A stretch of DNA of 64,000 nucleotides from Fluviicoccus sp. (GTDB lineage Bacteria; Pseudomonadota; Gammaproteobacteria; Pseudomonadales; Moraxellaceae): contig NZ_JAUSMX010000014.1 of assembly GCF_030646115.1 (NCBI RefSeq), positions 124,001 through 188,000 of the forward strand, written 5' to 3'. The notes below the pieces were generated by a model. That model was not told where the DNA came from, ran no database searches, and saw only the letters and a list, made by a program, of their open reading frames with translations. Within the stretch, counting starts at the first letter, position 1. The number at the start of each line of letters is the position of its first letter. Shown here one piece after another: positions 51,614 through 60,033 of the stretch. Both the position numbers and the translations under genes were made by a program.

Positions 51614-51640
51614 CATAACCTACTAATCTACTAGGTTATG
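51614..51640. promoter_or_regulatory. IscR type-1-like operator between metH and nfuA
   Basis: CATAACCTA and TAGGTTATG are perfect nine-base inverted arms around nine nt. Aligned by hand with the type-1 IscR consensus I remember (ATASYYGACTRWWWYAGTCRRSTAT), 18 of 25 positions agree. It sits over the expected -35 region of nfuA and just upstream of the metH -35. Fe-S regulation of nfuA by IscR is known in P. aeruginosa, which fits. Confidence 0.6.
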
Positions 51641-51657
51641 CAGAAAAGCGTTATACT
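51629..51657 (+). promoter_or_regulatory. nfuA promoter
   Basis: A good -10, TATACT at 51652-51657, with 17 nt to a poor -35 (TACTAG) that lies inside the inverted repeat. This layout is expected if a bound regulator controls polymerase entry. Confidence 0.5.
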
Positions 51658-51686
51658 TTACAAAACACTCCATGAGACCCGTGGTT

Positions 51687-52292
51687 ATGAGTAATCTGAA
51701 CATCAGTATCACTGAAGCAGCCCAGGGCTATCTGCGCGAATTGCTGGCCAAGCAGAACAGCGATGGCATTGCCGTACGCATCTTTGTCGAAAATCCCGGT
51801 ACGCCGCGCGCTGAATGCTGCATGGCCTATTGCACGCCGGGTGAAGAGCTGGTGGATGATATCCGCATCCCCATGGATGGATTCACCACATTTATCGAGT
51901 TCAAGAGCGAACCCTATCTGCAAGATGCCGTCATTGACTACAACAAGGACCGTTTCGGCGGCCAGCTAACGTTCAAGGCGCCCAAGTCCAAGGTGCCGCA
52001 GATCGGGGAAAGCAGCAGCCTGGAAGAGCGCATCAACCATGTGCTGTTCAGTGAAATCAACCCCGGCCTGGCCGCGCATAACGGCAATGTCAGCCTGCTG
52101 GAAGTCTTCAATGACGAAAAGGAAGGCATGACCGCTGTGTTGAAGTTCGGCGGCGGCTGTCAGGGCTGTTCCGCCGTCGACATGACCTTGAAGCAGGGTG
52201 TTGAAACGACGCTCAAGGCCAGCATCCCCGAATTGCAGCGCGTGGTGGACAGCACCGACCACACGGTGACGGATAACGCCTACTTCCGTTGA
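51687..52292 (+). CDS. nfuA: Fe-S biogenesis protein NfuA
   Basis: Carrier that accepts Fe-S clusters and passes them to client enzymes. The N-terminal half is an A-type-like scaffold domain without the three Cys of true IscA ([17 protein letters not shown]). The C-terminal NifU-like domain has the cluster-binding [17 protein letters not shown], with Cys at about 158 and 161. It is about 201 residues long. I chose Met 51687 (MSNLNISI) over 51672 because it matches the usual N-terminus. It is divergent from metH and preceded by an IscR-like operator. Confidence 0.95.
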   Translation: MSNLNISITEAAQGYLRELLAKQNSDGIAVRIFVENPGTPRAECCMAYCTPGEELVDDIRIPMDGFTTFIEFKSEPYLQDAVIDYNKDRFGGQLTFKAPKSKVPQIGESSSLEERINHVLFSEINPGLAAHNGNVSLLEVFNDEKEGMTAVLKFGGGCQGCSAVDMTLKQGVETTLKASIPELQRVVDSTDHTVTDNAYFR

Positions 52293-52324
52293 GGCTTGTT
52301 CCAGTGATCTGTTGAAAAGAGCTT

Positions 52325-52349
52325 CCCTCTCCCAAGGTCGGGGAGAGGG
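52325..52349. repeat. CCCTCTCCC hairpin behind nfuA
   Basis: CCCTCTCCC and GGGAGAGGG form a perfect nine-pair stem with loop AAGGTCG. It lies 33 nt after the nfuA stop without a T-run, and resembles the short interspersed hairpins with CCCTCTCC arms seen in many gammaproteobacterial intergenic regions. A cousin may lie at 47808. Confidence 0.5.
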
Positions 52350-52467
52350 TCAATACTTTGTATTTTGCTGGTTCCTCCGGCAAGCTGAAACCATCGGTCA
52401 GCGCTTCTCCAGCCGCAGGGTGTGTTAAAGTCAGGTCACAATAACGCGGTCACCTGCAGCCCGACCC

Positions 52468-54066
52468 ATGAATAACAGCGTCAACGGCAAGGCATTCCTG
52501 TCCCGGCCCGGCCGGCTTACGGTCTGGATCGTGCTGTGGTTTGCCGTCTGGCTGACCGGCTGCACCTCTGTCAATCCCAAAGTTCCCCGCCCCATTACCC
52601 AGACCTTCATTTCATATGGCTCAACGCCCTTGCGTGACTGGACCGACAGCTTGTCCCTGGCTTCAGGGGAGTCTGCCTTCCATTTAGTCAGCACCGGCCG
52701 TGACGCCCTGTCAGCCCGCCTGGCCCTGATTGATCAGGCGGTCAACAGCATCGACATGCAGTATTACATGGTTCGCGATGACAGCAGCACGCAGCTGCTG
52801 ATTCATCATCTGTTACTGGCGGCGGATCGGGGTGTGCGCATCCGCTTGTTGGTGGACGATATCTACGGGCTGAAACGCGACTATATCCTGGCGACCCTGA
52901 GTGCGCATCCCCGCATAGAAATACGTGTTTTCAATCCGTTTCTGGCCCGGGGTAAAGTCAATCCGTTGCGGATTCTGGAGTTTTTCCAGAAGTCCTCCCT
53001 CAACAAGCGCATGCACAACAAGTTGTTGGTCGTGGACAACGCGGCATTGATTGTGGGTGGCAGAAATCTGGGTAATGAGTATTTCGACAGCGAGGCGGCC
53101 ACGGAATTTACCGATCTCGATGTCCTGGTGCTGGGGCCGGTTGTCTTTCAGGCATCGTTGAGTTTCGATGAATACTGGAATCACCAGTTGGCCATTCCGG
53201 TTCGGGCCTTCCTGCGGGAAATGCCCACGGAAGAACATCTGGAAGTCATGCGTTTCCGGCTGCAAAAGCTGATGATGAGTTTGCAAGACAACGATTATCA
53301 GGCGCAGTTTTCCAAGAACCCTTTGGGCCAAGGCATCGCCCGGCATCAGTTGACCTTAAGCCATGGCCGGGCGCGAATGCTCTATGACCGGCCGGAAAAA
53401 ATCATGAGCGAGGCCAAAGGCTTGTTCAAAGGGGTGCATATGGCCGCCGAGCTGTACCCGGTGCTGGATAAAACCAGGGAAGACACCTTGCTGATCTCCG
53501 CCTATTTTGTGCCGGGCCCGCGTTTGCGGGAGAGGCTGGCGGCGCTGGTGACGCGGGGCGTGCGGGTGCGGGTGTTGACCAACTCTCTCGCGGCCACCGA
53601 TGTCGCCTATGTGCATGGCGGCTATTCGCGCTGGCGGGGGGAATTGATCAGGTCAGGTGTTGAGCTCTATGAGATGCGGCCCCTGAAACGGCGGCCGGTG
53701 GCATCGTTTCACCTGATCGGCAGTTCCCAATCCAGTCTGCATGCCAAGGCCATGATCATGGATGCGCAGCGGGTATTTATCGGCTCGATGAATCTGGATC
53801 AACGTTCCATTTATCTGAATACGGAAACGGGCATTCTGATCGACAGTCCGGAGTTGGTGAAGGAACTCCGCGCCAGTTTTGAGCGCATGATGCTCCCGGA
53901 CCGCAGTTATCAGGTGTATGCCAATCCCGACGAGCCCGGACGGCTCCTGTGGTGGGGTGCGCCCGCCGGTAAGTCCGAGGTGCTGCACCGAGATCCGGAA
54001 GCCGGATTCTGGAAACGCTGGCAAGCGGCATTCCTGGGGAAAATCATTCCGGAGAAAATGCTGTAG
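52468..54066 (+). CDS. phospholipase D-family lipoprotein (cardiolipin synthase C-like)
   Basis: A 532-residue protein with a lipobox-type signal (FAVWLTGCTSVNPK), so probably a lipoprotein. It has two HxKxxxxD motifs: HNKLLVVDNAALIVGGRNLGNEYFD (~183) and HAKAMIMDAQRVFIGSMNLDQRS (~425). This is the layout of the ClsC/YmdC group, which makes cardiolipin from two phospholipids, often together with a YmdB partner; none is adjacent here. It could also be a phospholipase or a nuclease-like enzyme of the same superfamily. ClsC activity is therefore inferred from domain layout only. Confidence 0.82.
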   Translation: MNNSVNGKAFLSRPGRLTVWIVLWFAVWLTGCTSVNPKVPRPITQTFISYGSTPLRDWTDSLSLASGESAFHLVSTGRDALSARLALIDQAVNSIDMQYYMVRDDSSTQLLIHHLLLAADRGVRIRLLVDDIYGLKRDYILATLSAHPRIEIRVFNPFLARGKVNPLRILEFFQKSSLNKRMHNKLLVVDNAALIVGGRNLGNEYFDSEAATEFTDLDVLVLGPVVFQASLSFDEYWNHQLAIPVRAFLREMPTEEHLEVMRFRLQKLMMSLQDNDYQAQFSKNPLGQGIARHQLTLSHGRARMLYDRPEKIMSEAKGLFKGVHMAAELYPVLDKTREDTLLISAYFVPGPRLRERLAALVTRGVRVRVLTNSLAATDVAYVHGGYSRWRGELIRSGVELYEMRPLKRRPVASFHLIGSSQSSLHAKAMIMDAQRVFIGSMNLDQRSIYLNTETGILIDSPELVKELRASFERMMLPDRSYQVYANPDEPGRLLWWGAPAGKSEVLHRDPEAGFWKRWQAAFLGKIIPEKML

Positions 54067-54096
54067 AGGTAATGGCTGATCAGGTTCAGACCGGCA

Positions 54097-54888
54097 TCAA
54101 TAGAATACGAACTTGATGCTCAAGGCCATCAGCGTCAGGCCCAGCAGGGGGCGGATCACCGGTTCCGGCATGCGTGAGCTGAGATGGGTGCCGGCAATAA
54201 TGGCCGGGATGGAGCCGATCAGCAGCATCGACAGCAAGTGATAATCGACATTGCCCATCTTGGCGTGTGCCAGACCGGCCACCAGCGTCAGGAACACCGC
54301 ATGGGTGACATCGGTGCCGATAATCTTGATGGTGGAAAGCGCCGGGTACAAGCTCAACAGCACCACCACGCCAAAGGCGCCCGCACCCACGGATGACAAG
54401 GTAACCAAAACCCCCAACGCAATCCCCATCAGCACCGTGGACTGGGTATTGTTGGCGGAAACCCAGGCGCGGAAGCGGCTCTTGACCGGATTGGCGTCAT
54501 GGAATTTCTGCAGTTGGTTCTTGAAGACGAGTGACAGCGCGGTGACCATCAGCATCAGGCCCAGCGACACAGTCATGACGCCCTTGTAGTTGTTGGCATT
54601 GCCAAAAAAGGCGTGCAGCGCCCAGGCCGTCAGCAGTGAGGCGGGAATGGAGCCCAACGCCAGCCAGCGCACGACCGACCACTCAATGTTTTTTTTCTGG
54701 AAATGAACCACTGAGCCGCTTGACTTGGTGATAGCGGCATATAGCAGGTCCGTGCCAATAGCCGTATGCAGGGGGACGCCCATCATGGTCAGCAGCGGCG
54801 TCATCAGCGAACCACCGCCCACGCCGGTCAAGCCGACACACAGGCCAACCAGTGCTCCGGCCAGTATAAAACCCAGATCAGGGGACAT
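54097..54888 (-). CDS. TauE/SafE (TSUP) family membrane permease
   Basis: A 263-residue membrane protein with about eight hydrophobic segments. The internal repeat signature GLTGVGGGSLMTPLL and SSVGAGAFGVVVLLSLYP is that of the sulfite/organosulfonate exporter family. The start at Met 54888 (MSPDLGFIL) follows AAAGG and is preferred over 54903. Its divergent neighbour is cysB, the activator of sulfur assimilation, supporting a role in transport of a sulfur compound. The direction of transport is not evident. Confidence 0.88.
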   Translation of the reverse strand: MSPDLGFILAGALVGLCVGLTGVGGGSLMTPLLTMMGVPLHTAIGTDLLYAAITKSSGSVVHFQKKNIEWSVVRWLALGSIPASLLTAWALHAFFGNANNYKGVMTVSLGLMLMVTALSLVFKNQLQKFHDANPVKSRFRAWVSANNTQSTVLMGIALGVLVTLSSVGAGAFGVVVLLSLYPALSTIKIIGTDVTHAVFLTLVAGLAHAKMGNVDYHLLSMLLIGSIPAIIAGTHLSSRMPEPVIRPLLGLTLMALSIKFVFY

Positions 54889-54954
54889 AAGCAGACCTTT
54901 CATTCAGATGCGCGTAATGTAGGCTTTTGGGGATGGCATCAGAAGTGAAAAGAA

Positions 54955-54970
54955 GTTATATAGTTATAAC
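54955..54970. promoter_or_regulatory. palindrome between the TSUP permease gene and cysB
   Basis: GTTATA and TATAAC are perfect arms with four nt between them, 22 nt before the cysB start. LysR-type regulators often bind such dyads in their own promoters, so this is a candidate CysB autoregulatory site. Confidence 0.5.
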
Positions 54971-54991
54971 TGGATGGAATTAGAGATGGTT

Positions 54992-55969
54992 ATGAAGTTA
55001 CAACAATTGCGGTATATCGTTGAGGTGTCACGGCAAAACCTGAATGTATCTTCCGCAGCACAAAGCCTTTTCACCTCCCAGCCGGGAGTCAGCAAGCAGA
55101 TCCGATTGCTGGAGGATGAATTGGGGGTGGAAATTTTCACCCGCAGCGGGAAGCATTTTACCCAGGTGACTCCGGCTGGCAAGGAAGTGCTGGCTCTGGC
55201 GAAGGAAATGCTGCGTCAGGCCGAGAATATCCGGCAAGTAGGGGAGGAGTACAGTAATCCCCGCAAGGGACGATTGGCGATCTCGACCACGCATACCCAG
55301 GCCCGCTATCGCCTGCCTTCGGTGATTGCATCGTTCCGTCATCATTTTCCGGATGTTTCGCTGCATTTGCAGCAGGGAACACCGCAGCAGATCGCGGCCA
55401 TGGCCTCCGATGGTACAACGGACTTCGCCATTGCCACTGAAGGCATGGAACATTTTTCCAATCTGTTATTGCTGCCCTGCTACCAGTGGAACCGTACCGT
55501 GGTGGTGCCGAAAGACCACCCGTTGGCGTGCAGGACCGATCGACTGACCATAGAAGATATCGCCTCATGGCCCATCGTCACCTATGTCTTTGGCTTTACC
55601 GGCCGTTCGGTGCTGGACGATGCCTTCCGGAAACAGGGCTTAACCCCCAATGTCGTTTTTACCGCGACCGATGCCGATGTCATCAAGACCTATGTGCGTT
55701 TGGGGATGGGTATCGGCATTATTGCGCATATGGCGTATGAACCGGAGCAGGACACCGATCTGGTGGCGCTGGATGTCAGCCATCTCTTCCCGCCCAGCAC
55801 CACCCGCATGGCCTTCCGGCGCGGCATGTGGCTACGGGGTTTCATGTATGCATTTATTGAGGAGTTTTCGCCGCATCTGACCCGCAGGCGGGTTGAGGAA
55901 GCCATTGCCGCCGGAGATCAGGACGCTGTCGATGCTTTGTTCCGGGATATCCCGCTTCCGGTCTTTTGA
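54992..55969 (+). CDS. cysB: LysR-type regulator CysB
   Basis: Activator of cysteine biosynthesis and sulfate-starvation genes, with N-acetylserine as inducer. The start MKLQQLRYIVEVSRQNLNVS is the CysB hallmark. The helix-turn-helix region SSAAQSLFTSQPGVSKQIRLLE is followed by a C-terminal effector domain with STTHTQARYRLP and IEDIASWPIVTYVFGFTGRS. About 325 residues, the normal length. The ORF track starts six codons early; the ATG at 54992 follows a GAGATGG sequence. It is divergent from the TSUP permease. Confidence 0.96.
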   Translation: MKLQQLRYIVEVSRQNLNVSSAAQSLFTSQPGVSKQIRLLEDELGVEIFTRSGKHFTQVTPAGKEVLALAKEMLRQAENIRQVGEEYSNPRKGRLAISTTHTQARYRLPSVIASFRHHFPDVSLHLQQGTPQQIAAMASDGTTDFAIATEGMEHFSNLLLLPCYQWNRTVVVPKDHPLACRTDRLTIEDIASWPIVTYVFGFTGRSVLDDAFRKQGLTPNVVFTATDADVIKTYVRLGMGIGIIAHMAYEPEQDTDLVALDVSHLFPPSTTRMAFRRGMWLRGFMYAFIEEFSPHLTRRRVEEAIAAGDQDAVDALFRDIPLPVF

Positions 55970-55992
55970 CCGGAAGCTAAGCAGCGAGCGGC

Positions 55993-56682
55993 TTAGGGGG
56001 CCAGTTCTATGGATCCCGAAACCTGGACGTTAAGCCGGCTTTCACCGCCGGAATATTCGGCGGCGGGTGCATCCGCCGTCATTTCCATTTTTGCGGCGCG
56101 CATGTTGTATAGCGGTTGTGGCGAAGGTTGGTTGGCGGTTCCCAGATTCATTTGCACCAGCTTGTAGGATTTGGCGTTCCACGCTAGCCGGATGCGGTCG
56201 GCCCGCAGGCGGAAAGCTTGCACCGCCTGTTCAATCAACTGGTTTTCCAGTTCCCGGCGTGTGGCGGGCGCCACACTGAAGTTAAGGCCGTTCAGTTGCA
56301 GCGAACCTTGCAACTGGCTGATCAGTTCTCCGGCTGCTTTGAAGTCCTGACTTTCCAAGCGGATTTCCGCGCGGCCGCGCCAGCTTTCCAGTTTGTTCTT
56401 GTCGGAGTAGATCGGCCAGGTTTGCTGGTTGCCCGAAGTTAGCTTGACCGTTTTGTAGGCCAGGCCCAGCTTTAGGGCGTCGTTGATTTTTTGCGTCAGT
56501 TCCCGTGCCAATACAGTCGGATTCTTGTTGCTGCTTTCCAGGCTGAGGTTGGCCGTCAGCAGGTCATTGGGGGCGACAGCCTCGACTTCCGTCTGGAAAT
56601 CAATACGGTTTTGAACCGGAGTTTCAGCCAGGGCGGGCAGGGATACGGCCAGCAAGCAACTGGCAAGGATGAGCATTTTCAT
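55993..56682 (-). CDS. SIMPL-domain (DUF541) periplasmic protein
   Basis: A 229-residue exported protein with signal peptide (LASCLLAVSLPALAE). It has the SIMPL/DUF541 pattern: N-terminal ANLSLESSNKNPTVLARELTQKINDAL, central ESWRGRAEIRLESQDF and C-terminal YNMRAAKMEMTADAPAAEY. Members are often periplasmic or outer-membrane-associated and assigned to stress protection, but function is unclear. Its start overlaps the end of the Wzy_C gene by four bases (ATGA), so the two are translated together. Confidence 0.85.
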   Translation of the reverse strand: MKMLILASCLLAVSLPALAETPVQNRIDFQTEVEAVAPNDLLTANLSLESSNKNPTVLARELTQKINDALKLGLAYKTVKLTSGNQQTWPIYSDKNKLESWRGRAEIRLESQDFKAAGELISQLQGSLQLNGLNFSVAPATRRELENQLIEQAVQAFRLRADRIRLAWNAKSYKLVQMNLGTANQPSPQPLYNMRAAKMEMTADAPAAEYSGGESRLNVQVSGSIELAP

Positions 56683-58151
56683 GATTCTGGATTCTCGTGA
56701 CCGGTATTGGTGGAAGAATGACGACGATGCCGTGAGCGGTGTTGTCCCGGCTCGGCTTTAGCTTGATGCGACTGCAACTCCATACCTGTTGCAATGCAGG
56801 CGAAGGCGCAGAGCAGGGTAAACATCAAGGCGTTGGCCGGAATCTGCAAATTGAAGTCAACCCAGGAGTGAATCATCAGGCTGATAATGCCCATCATGGC
56901 GGCAAAGCCTGCGCCCTTGAGGATGGCGGTATGCCGGGATCGCTGTGCAACAATAGCCAGGCGGAAGGCATGAACGACGATCAAGCCGAACAGCAGGGCT
57001 CCTATGACTCCGTATTCAATGGCGATTTGCAGATAGTCATTGTGGGTTAAATCGTAATCATAAAATATCTCCCCGGTTTTGAAGGAGTCAAAGGTGCTGG
57101 CGAATGCCCCCGCGCCAACCCCGGTAATCGGAACCTCCTTCAACATATCAATGGCAGCTGAAAAGACATAAGTTCGTTCCTCTCTTTCCATCGTGGTTTG
57201 TTCCAGGCGCGCCGCCAATCTATCCAGGCCGAACCAGGCTCCCAAAATCAGGGAGTCAATGGCGATGAGGCTGCTGAACAGAATGACCATGGCGGTGCTG
57301 CGTTTGTGACGGGCATAGAGAAACAAGCCAATGACGGCGGAAATACCCAGACTGGCAAAGAATGCGCTGTTACCCATGCGGGAGTGTGTCAATACCAATG
57401 CAACGACCATCAACCCCAGGAAAATCCGCAGCCGTGCCTTTCCGCTCATCAATGTCGCCAAAAAACGGCGGAGCATGGCCCGCCAGCCGCTATCAGTGTC
57501 ATTGTTCTGAATCATGTGAGTCAGCAACAAGCCGACACCGATTGCGAGGCACATCTCCAGATAGCCTGCCAGATGGTTCCGGTTGGCAAAAGTACCACTG
57601 GCCGATCCGGATTGCTGCGGACGATACAGGATGCCGAACAAGTCATAACCCTTGCCTCCTAATGTCACCATGACACCATAACTGGCCTGGAGCACCCCGC
57701 AGACAACCAGTAGCTCACATGTGCGCTGGAGACGGGCTGGTGTGTTGATCAGGTTCAGAGCCAATGTGAAGAACATGGCATAGGCAATGCTCTCCATTGT
57801 CTGGAACAACGTGGCCCCGATATCCATCGAGAGGGGGTGCCAGTATGCAGAATCTGGATATGGAAGGGCGCTCAAGGCCTCCCGCCATGATGGAGGCAAA
57901 GGGATTAACTGTATCAGGCTCCAGAGCGGTATCAACCAGAACAGGATGATCATATCGCGGTTGCGACTTGCAATCGTCAGGGTAGGGGTATTTTCTGTGT
58001 CCGATTGACGGCTGCGGTAAATCAGCCAGAGGGCGAAGAGCACTCCAACCCAAGTCTGAAGCAACGACAATGACCAGAAACGATTACTTGCAAGCGGGAG
58101 CGGGGCCCAGACCAACAGTCCAAGCAGACTGACATAAAGGGCTCGTTCCAT
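56679..58151 (-). CDS. Wzy_C family O-antigen ligase/polymerase-like membrane protein
   Basis: A 490-residue membrane protein with about 11-12 hydrophobic segments. Its long periplasmic loop (about 315-390) contains the Wzy_C motif THNDYLQIAIEYGVIGALLF. This superfamily includes O-antigen ligase, O-antigen polymerase and the protein O-oligosaccharyltransferases (PglL/PilO type). The sequence alone does not say which. No other glycan-assembly gene is in the window. Upstream on the same strand is a small secreted protein; downstream a SIMPL protein overlaps by four bases. Confidence 0.82.
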   Translation of the reverse strand: MERALYVSLLGLLVWAPLPLASNRFWSLSLLQTWVGVLFALWLIYRSRQSDTENTPTLTIASRNRDMIILFWLIPLWSLIQLIPLPPSWREALSALPYPDSAYWHPLSMDIGATLFQTMESIAYAMFFTLALNLINTPARLQRTCELLVVCGVLQASYGVMVTLGGKGYDLFGILYRPQQSGSASGTFANRNHLAGYLEMCLAIGVGLLLTHMIQNNDTDSGWRAMLRRFLATLMSGKARLRIFLGLMVVALVLTHSRMGNSAFFASLGISAVIGLFLYARHKRSTAMVILFSSLIAIDSLILGAWFGLDRLAARLEQTTMEREERTYVFSAAIDMLKEVPITGVGAGAFASTFDSFKTGEIFYDYDLTHNDYLQIAIEYGVIGALLFGLIVVHAFRLAIVAQRSRHTAILKGAGFAAMMGIISLMIHSWVDFNLQIPANALMFTLLCAFACIATGMELQSHQAKAEPGQHRSRHRRHSSTNTGHENPES

Positions 58152-58203
58152 GATGTACCAGAGCGATGATCAGAAGTGGATGCAGGATGGAGTATTCAAA
58201 CAA

Positions 58204-58233
58204 CAAAAAAGGGCCGCGAAGCCCCTTTTTTGC
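58204..58233 (-). terminator. terminator after the small secreted protein gene
   Basis: AAAAAAGGG and CCCTTTTTT form a stem closed by inner C/G-rich sequence. On the minus strand it is followed by T-rich sequence. It lies only 13 nt behind the stop of the small gene, in front of the Wzy_C gene, and probably allows partial read-through into it. Confidence 0.8.
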
Positions 58234-58245
58234 AACAGCAATAGA

Positions 58246-58611
58246 TTACAAGATTGAGGCTAAACCGCCACCACCACCATTAGTGCCACCGAAACCGGTA
58301 GTAATAGTGATTTGACCACCGAAGACGCGATAACCTTGACCGTTTACACCCGTGAAATTACCGGTAACACCCTTGCTAAGGCGAAACGCAGCAACAATCT
58401 GGCGCTCGGCTGCACTTCCTGCAATAAGCTGACCAGCGCTTGCGGCTTCGGCAGCAGAGCATTGACCGTTATCAACAGCAGACTCCATGGCAGTCTTCAG
58501 GTCTGTACCACCGGTCACTGCTTGCTGAACTTCAGGGCAACCCGTTGCAGCAAAAGCAGAGGTGAAGGGAAGCAGGGCAACAATGGCGATTCCCAGCAGT
58601 TTGCGATGCAT
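58246..58611 (-). CDS. small secreted Gly-rich protein of unknown function
   Basis: A 121-residue protein with a clear signal peptide (IAIVALLPFTSAFA). The mature part has two Cys (ATGCPEVQQ and NGQCSAAE), probably forming one disulfide. A helical Ala-rich middle (AAEAASAGQLIAGSAAERQIV) and a Gly/Thr-rich C-terminus (GGQITITTGFGGTNGGGGGL) follow. The start has AAGGAG at good distance. A promoter (58654-58682) and its own terminator suggest abundant expression. No family recognised. It might be a secreted structural or glycosylated protein because a Wzy_C enzyme lies directly behind it. Confidence 0.7.
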   Translation of the reverse strand: MHRKLLGIAIVALLPFTSAFAATGCPEVQQAVTGGTDLKTAMESAVDNGQCSAAEAASAGQLIAGSAAERQIVAAFRLSKGVTGNFTGVNGQGYRVFGGQITITTGFGGTNGGGGGLASIL

Positions 58612-58653
58612 AATGTATACTCCTTGAGCAAATTACCTTGCGGCTATACCGGA

Positions 58654-58682
58654 ATGCTAAAATAATCTCCGGACTGTTGCAA
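58654..58682 (-). promoter_or_regulatory. promoter of the small secreted protein gene
   Basis: On the minus strand TTGCAA, 17 nt, then TAGCAT. It lies 42 nt upstream of the start codon, and no other gene shares it. Confidence 0.55.
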
Positions 58683-58695
58683 GAATAAAAATGTA

Positions 58696-59088
58696 TCAGG
58701 TGTTAAAAGAAAGGCCGCTAAAATCTGCAAGACTGTTGACACCCGCAACATCAATCCATAAGGCCGGCTCGAATCCTATCACAAGAGCGCCGATTTCACT
58801 ATGAAGCACCAGCGGTCGGCGGATAAGTGACAGGTTTTGCAGGATAATCGCACGGGCTTGGCCCGGATCAGCCATGGCTTCTGCTGTCAGCGCCAGCTTC
58901 CGCCAGGTTGTGCCCTGGCGATTGATCAGTTTTTCCCAGCCGAACCGTTCCAGCCAGTCATTGAGGGTGGGTTCATCCAGCCCTTGTTTCTTGAAGTCGT
59001 GAAAGTGATAGGCGATGTGACGGTCATCAAACCATTTCAGGCTTTTTTTGACCGTATCGCAGTTGCGGATGCCGTAGATCGTGATCAT
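58696..59088 (-). CDS. yffB: ArsC/Spx-family protein YffB
   Basis: A 130-residue thioredoxin-fold protein of the ArsC/Spx family. The N-terminus MITIYGIRNCDTVKKSLKWFD contains the single conserved Cys, and the fold landmarks DFKKQGLDEPTLNDWL and LIRRPLVLH follow. YffB is often described as a glutathione-dependent thiol reductase. Family members near dapC and dapD are standard in Pseudomonas and relatives. The gene sits 44 nt behind dapD on the same strand. Confidence 0.9.
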   Translation of the reverse strand: MITIYGIRNCDTVKKSLKWFDDRHIAYHFHDFKKQGLDEPTLNDWLERFGWEKLINRQGTTWRKLALTAEAMADPGQARAIILQNLSLIRRPLVLHSEIGALVIGFEPALWIDVAGVNSLADFSGLSFNT

Positions 59089-59132
59089 TTGATGTCCGGA
59101 CCGGGGGTGATGCCGGTCCGTTCCCTGTAATT

Positions 59133-59954
59133 TCAGTCAGCGCGCAACAATTCGTTCAGGCCCACCTTGCTGCGGGTCTGCGCATCCACCTTTTTGACGA
59201 TGATGGCGGCATACAGGCTGTACTTGCCGTCCTTCGAGGGCAGGTTACCCGGCACCACCACCGAGCCGGCAGGTACGCGGCCGTAATGCACTTCGCCGGT
59301 TTCACGGTCATAAATACGGGTGGACTGCCCGATATAGACGCCCATGGAAATGACGGCGCCTTCTTCGACAATCACGCCTTCGACAATTTCCGAGCGCGCG
59401 CCAATGAAGCAGTTGTCTTCAATAATGGTGGGGTTGGCCTGCAGCGGCTCCAGAACGCCACCGATGCCGACGCCGCCTGAAAGGTGCACGTTCTTGCCGA
59501 TCTGGGCGCAGGAACCGACGGTAGCCCAGGTATCAACCATCGAGTTTTCATCAACATACGCGCCGATATTCACGTAAGACGGCATCAGCACCACATTGCG
59601 GGCAATGAAGCTGCCGCGACGGGCGACAGCCGGAGGAACCACGCGGATTCCGGCATCACGGAACTGGTCGGCGCTCCAGTCGGCGAACTTGGTGGGCACC
59701 TTGTCATAGAACTGGATGGCGTTGCCGCCGGACAGGGGCTCGTTATCATTCAGGCGGAAGGAAAGCAGCACCGCCTTCTTCAGCCATTGGTTCACCACCC
59801 ATTCACCATTGATCTTCTCGGCGACGCGGGCCTTGCCGCTGTCCAGCAGGTTCAGGGCCTCGGCGACGGCGTTACGCACGTCCTGGGGGGCATTCGTGGG
59901 GCTGAACTGCAAGCGGTCTTCAAAGGCCTGGGTAATCAGGTCGGCGAGTGACAT
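59133..59954 (-). CDS. dapD: tetrahydrodipicolinate N-succinyltransferase DapD
   Basis: Adds succinyl to tetrahydrodipicolinate in the lysine/diaminopimelate pathway. The natural start [17 protein letters not shown] at 59954, after CGGAG, gives 273 residues, the normal length. The track ORF is 148 residues longer at the front, which is spurious. The left-handed beta-helix is visible as hexapeptide repeats in [37 protein letters not shown] and [19 protein letters not shown]. It works one step before DapC, encoded just upstream. Confidence 0.97.
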   Translation of the reverse strand: MSLADLITQAFEDRLQFSPTNAPQDVRNAVAEALNLLDSGKARVAEKINGEWVVNQWLKKAVLLSFRLNDNEPLSGGNAIQFYDKVPTKFADWSADQFRDAGIRVVPPAVARRGSFIARNVVLMPSYVNIGAYVDENSMVDTWATVGSCAQIGKNVHLSGGVGIGGVLEPLQANPTIIEDNCFIGARSEIVEGVIVEEGAVISMGVYIGQSTRIYDRETGEVHYGRVPAGSVVVPGNLPSKDGKYSLYAAIIVKKVDAQTRSKVGLNELLRAD

Positions 59955-60033
59955 GGCGGTCTCCGTCGTCATTAAGCTAAATAAGGAAAGCATTATAGCG
60001 GTTTTTATGCGCCAAACCGGTAGTGCTTCGCGC

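Noticed and set aside
51562-51686. Cobalamin or S-adenosylhomocysteine riboswitch ahead of metH
   Set aside because: The space between the predicted metH promoter and start is too short and lacks the conserved boxes; the only structured element is the dyad attributed to an IscR-like operator.
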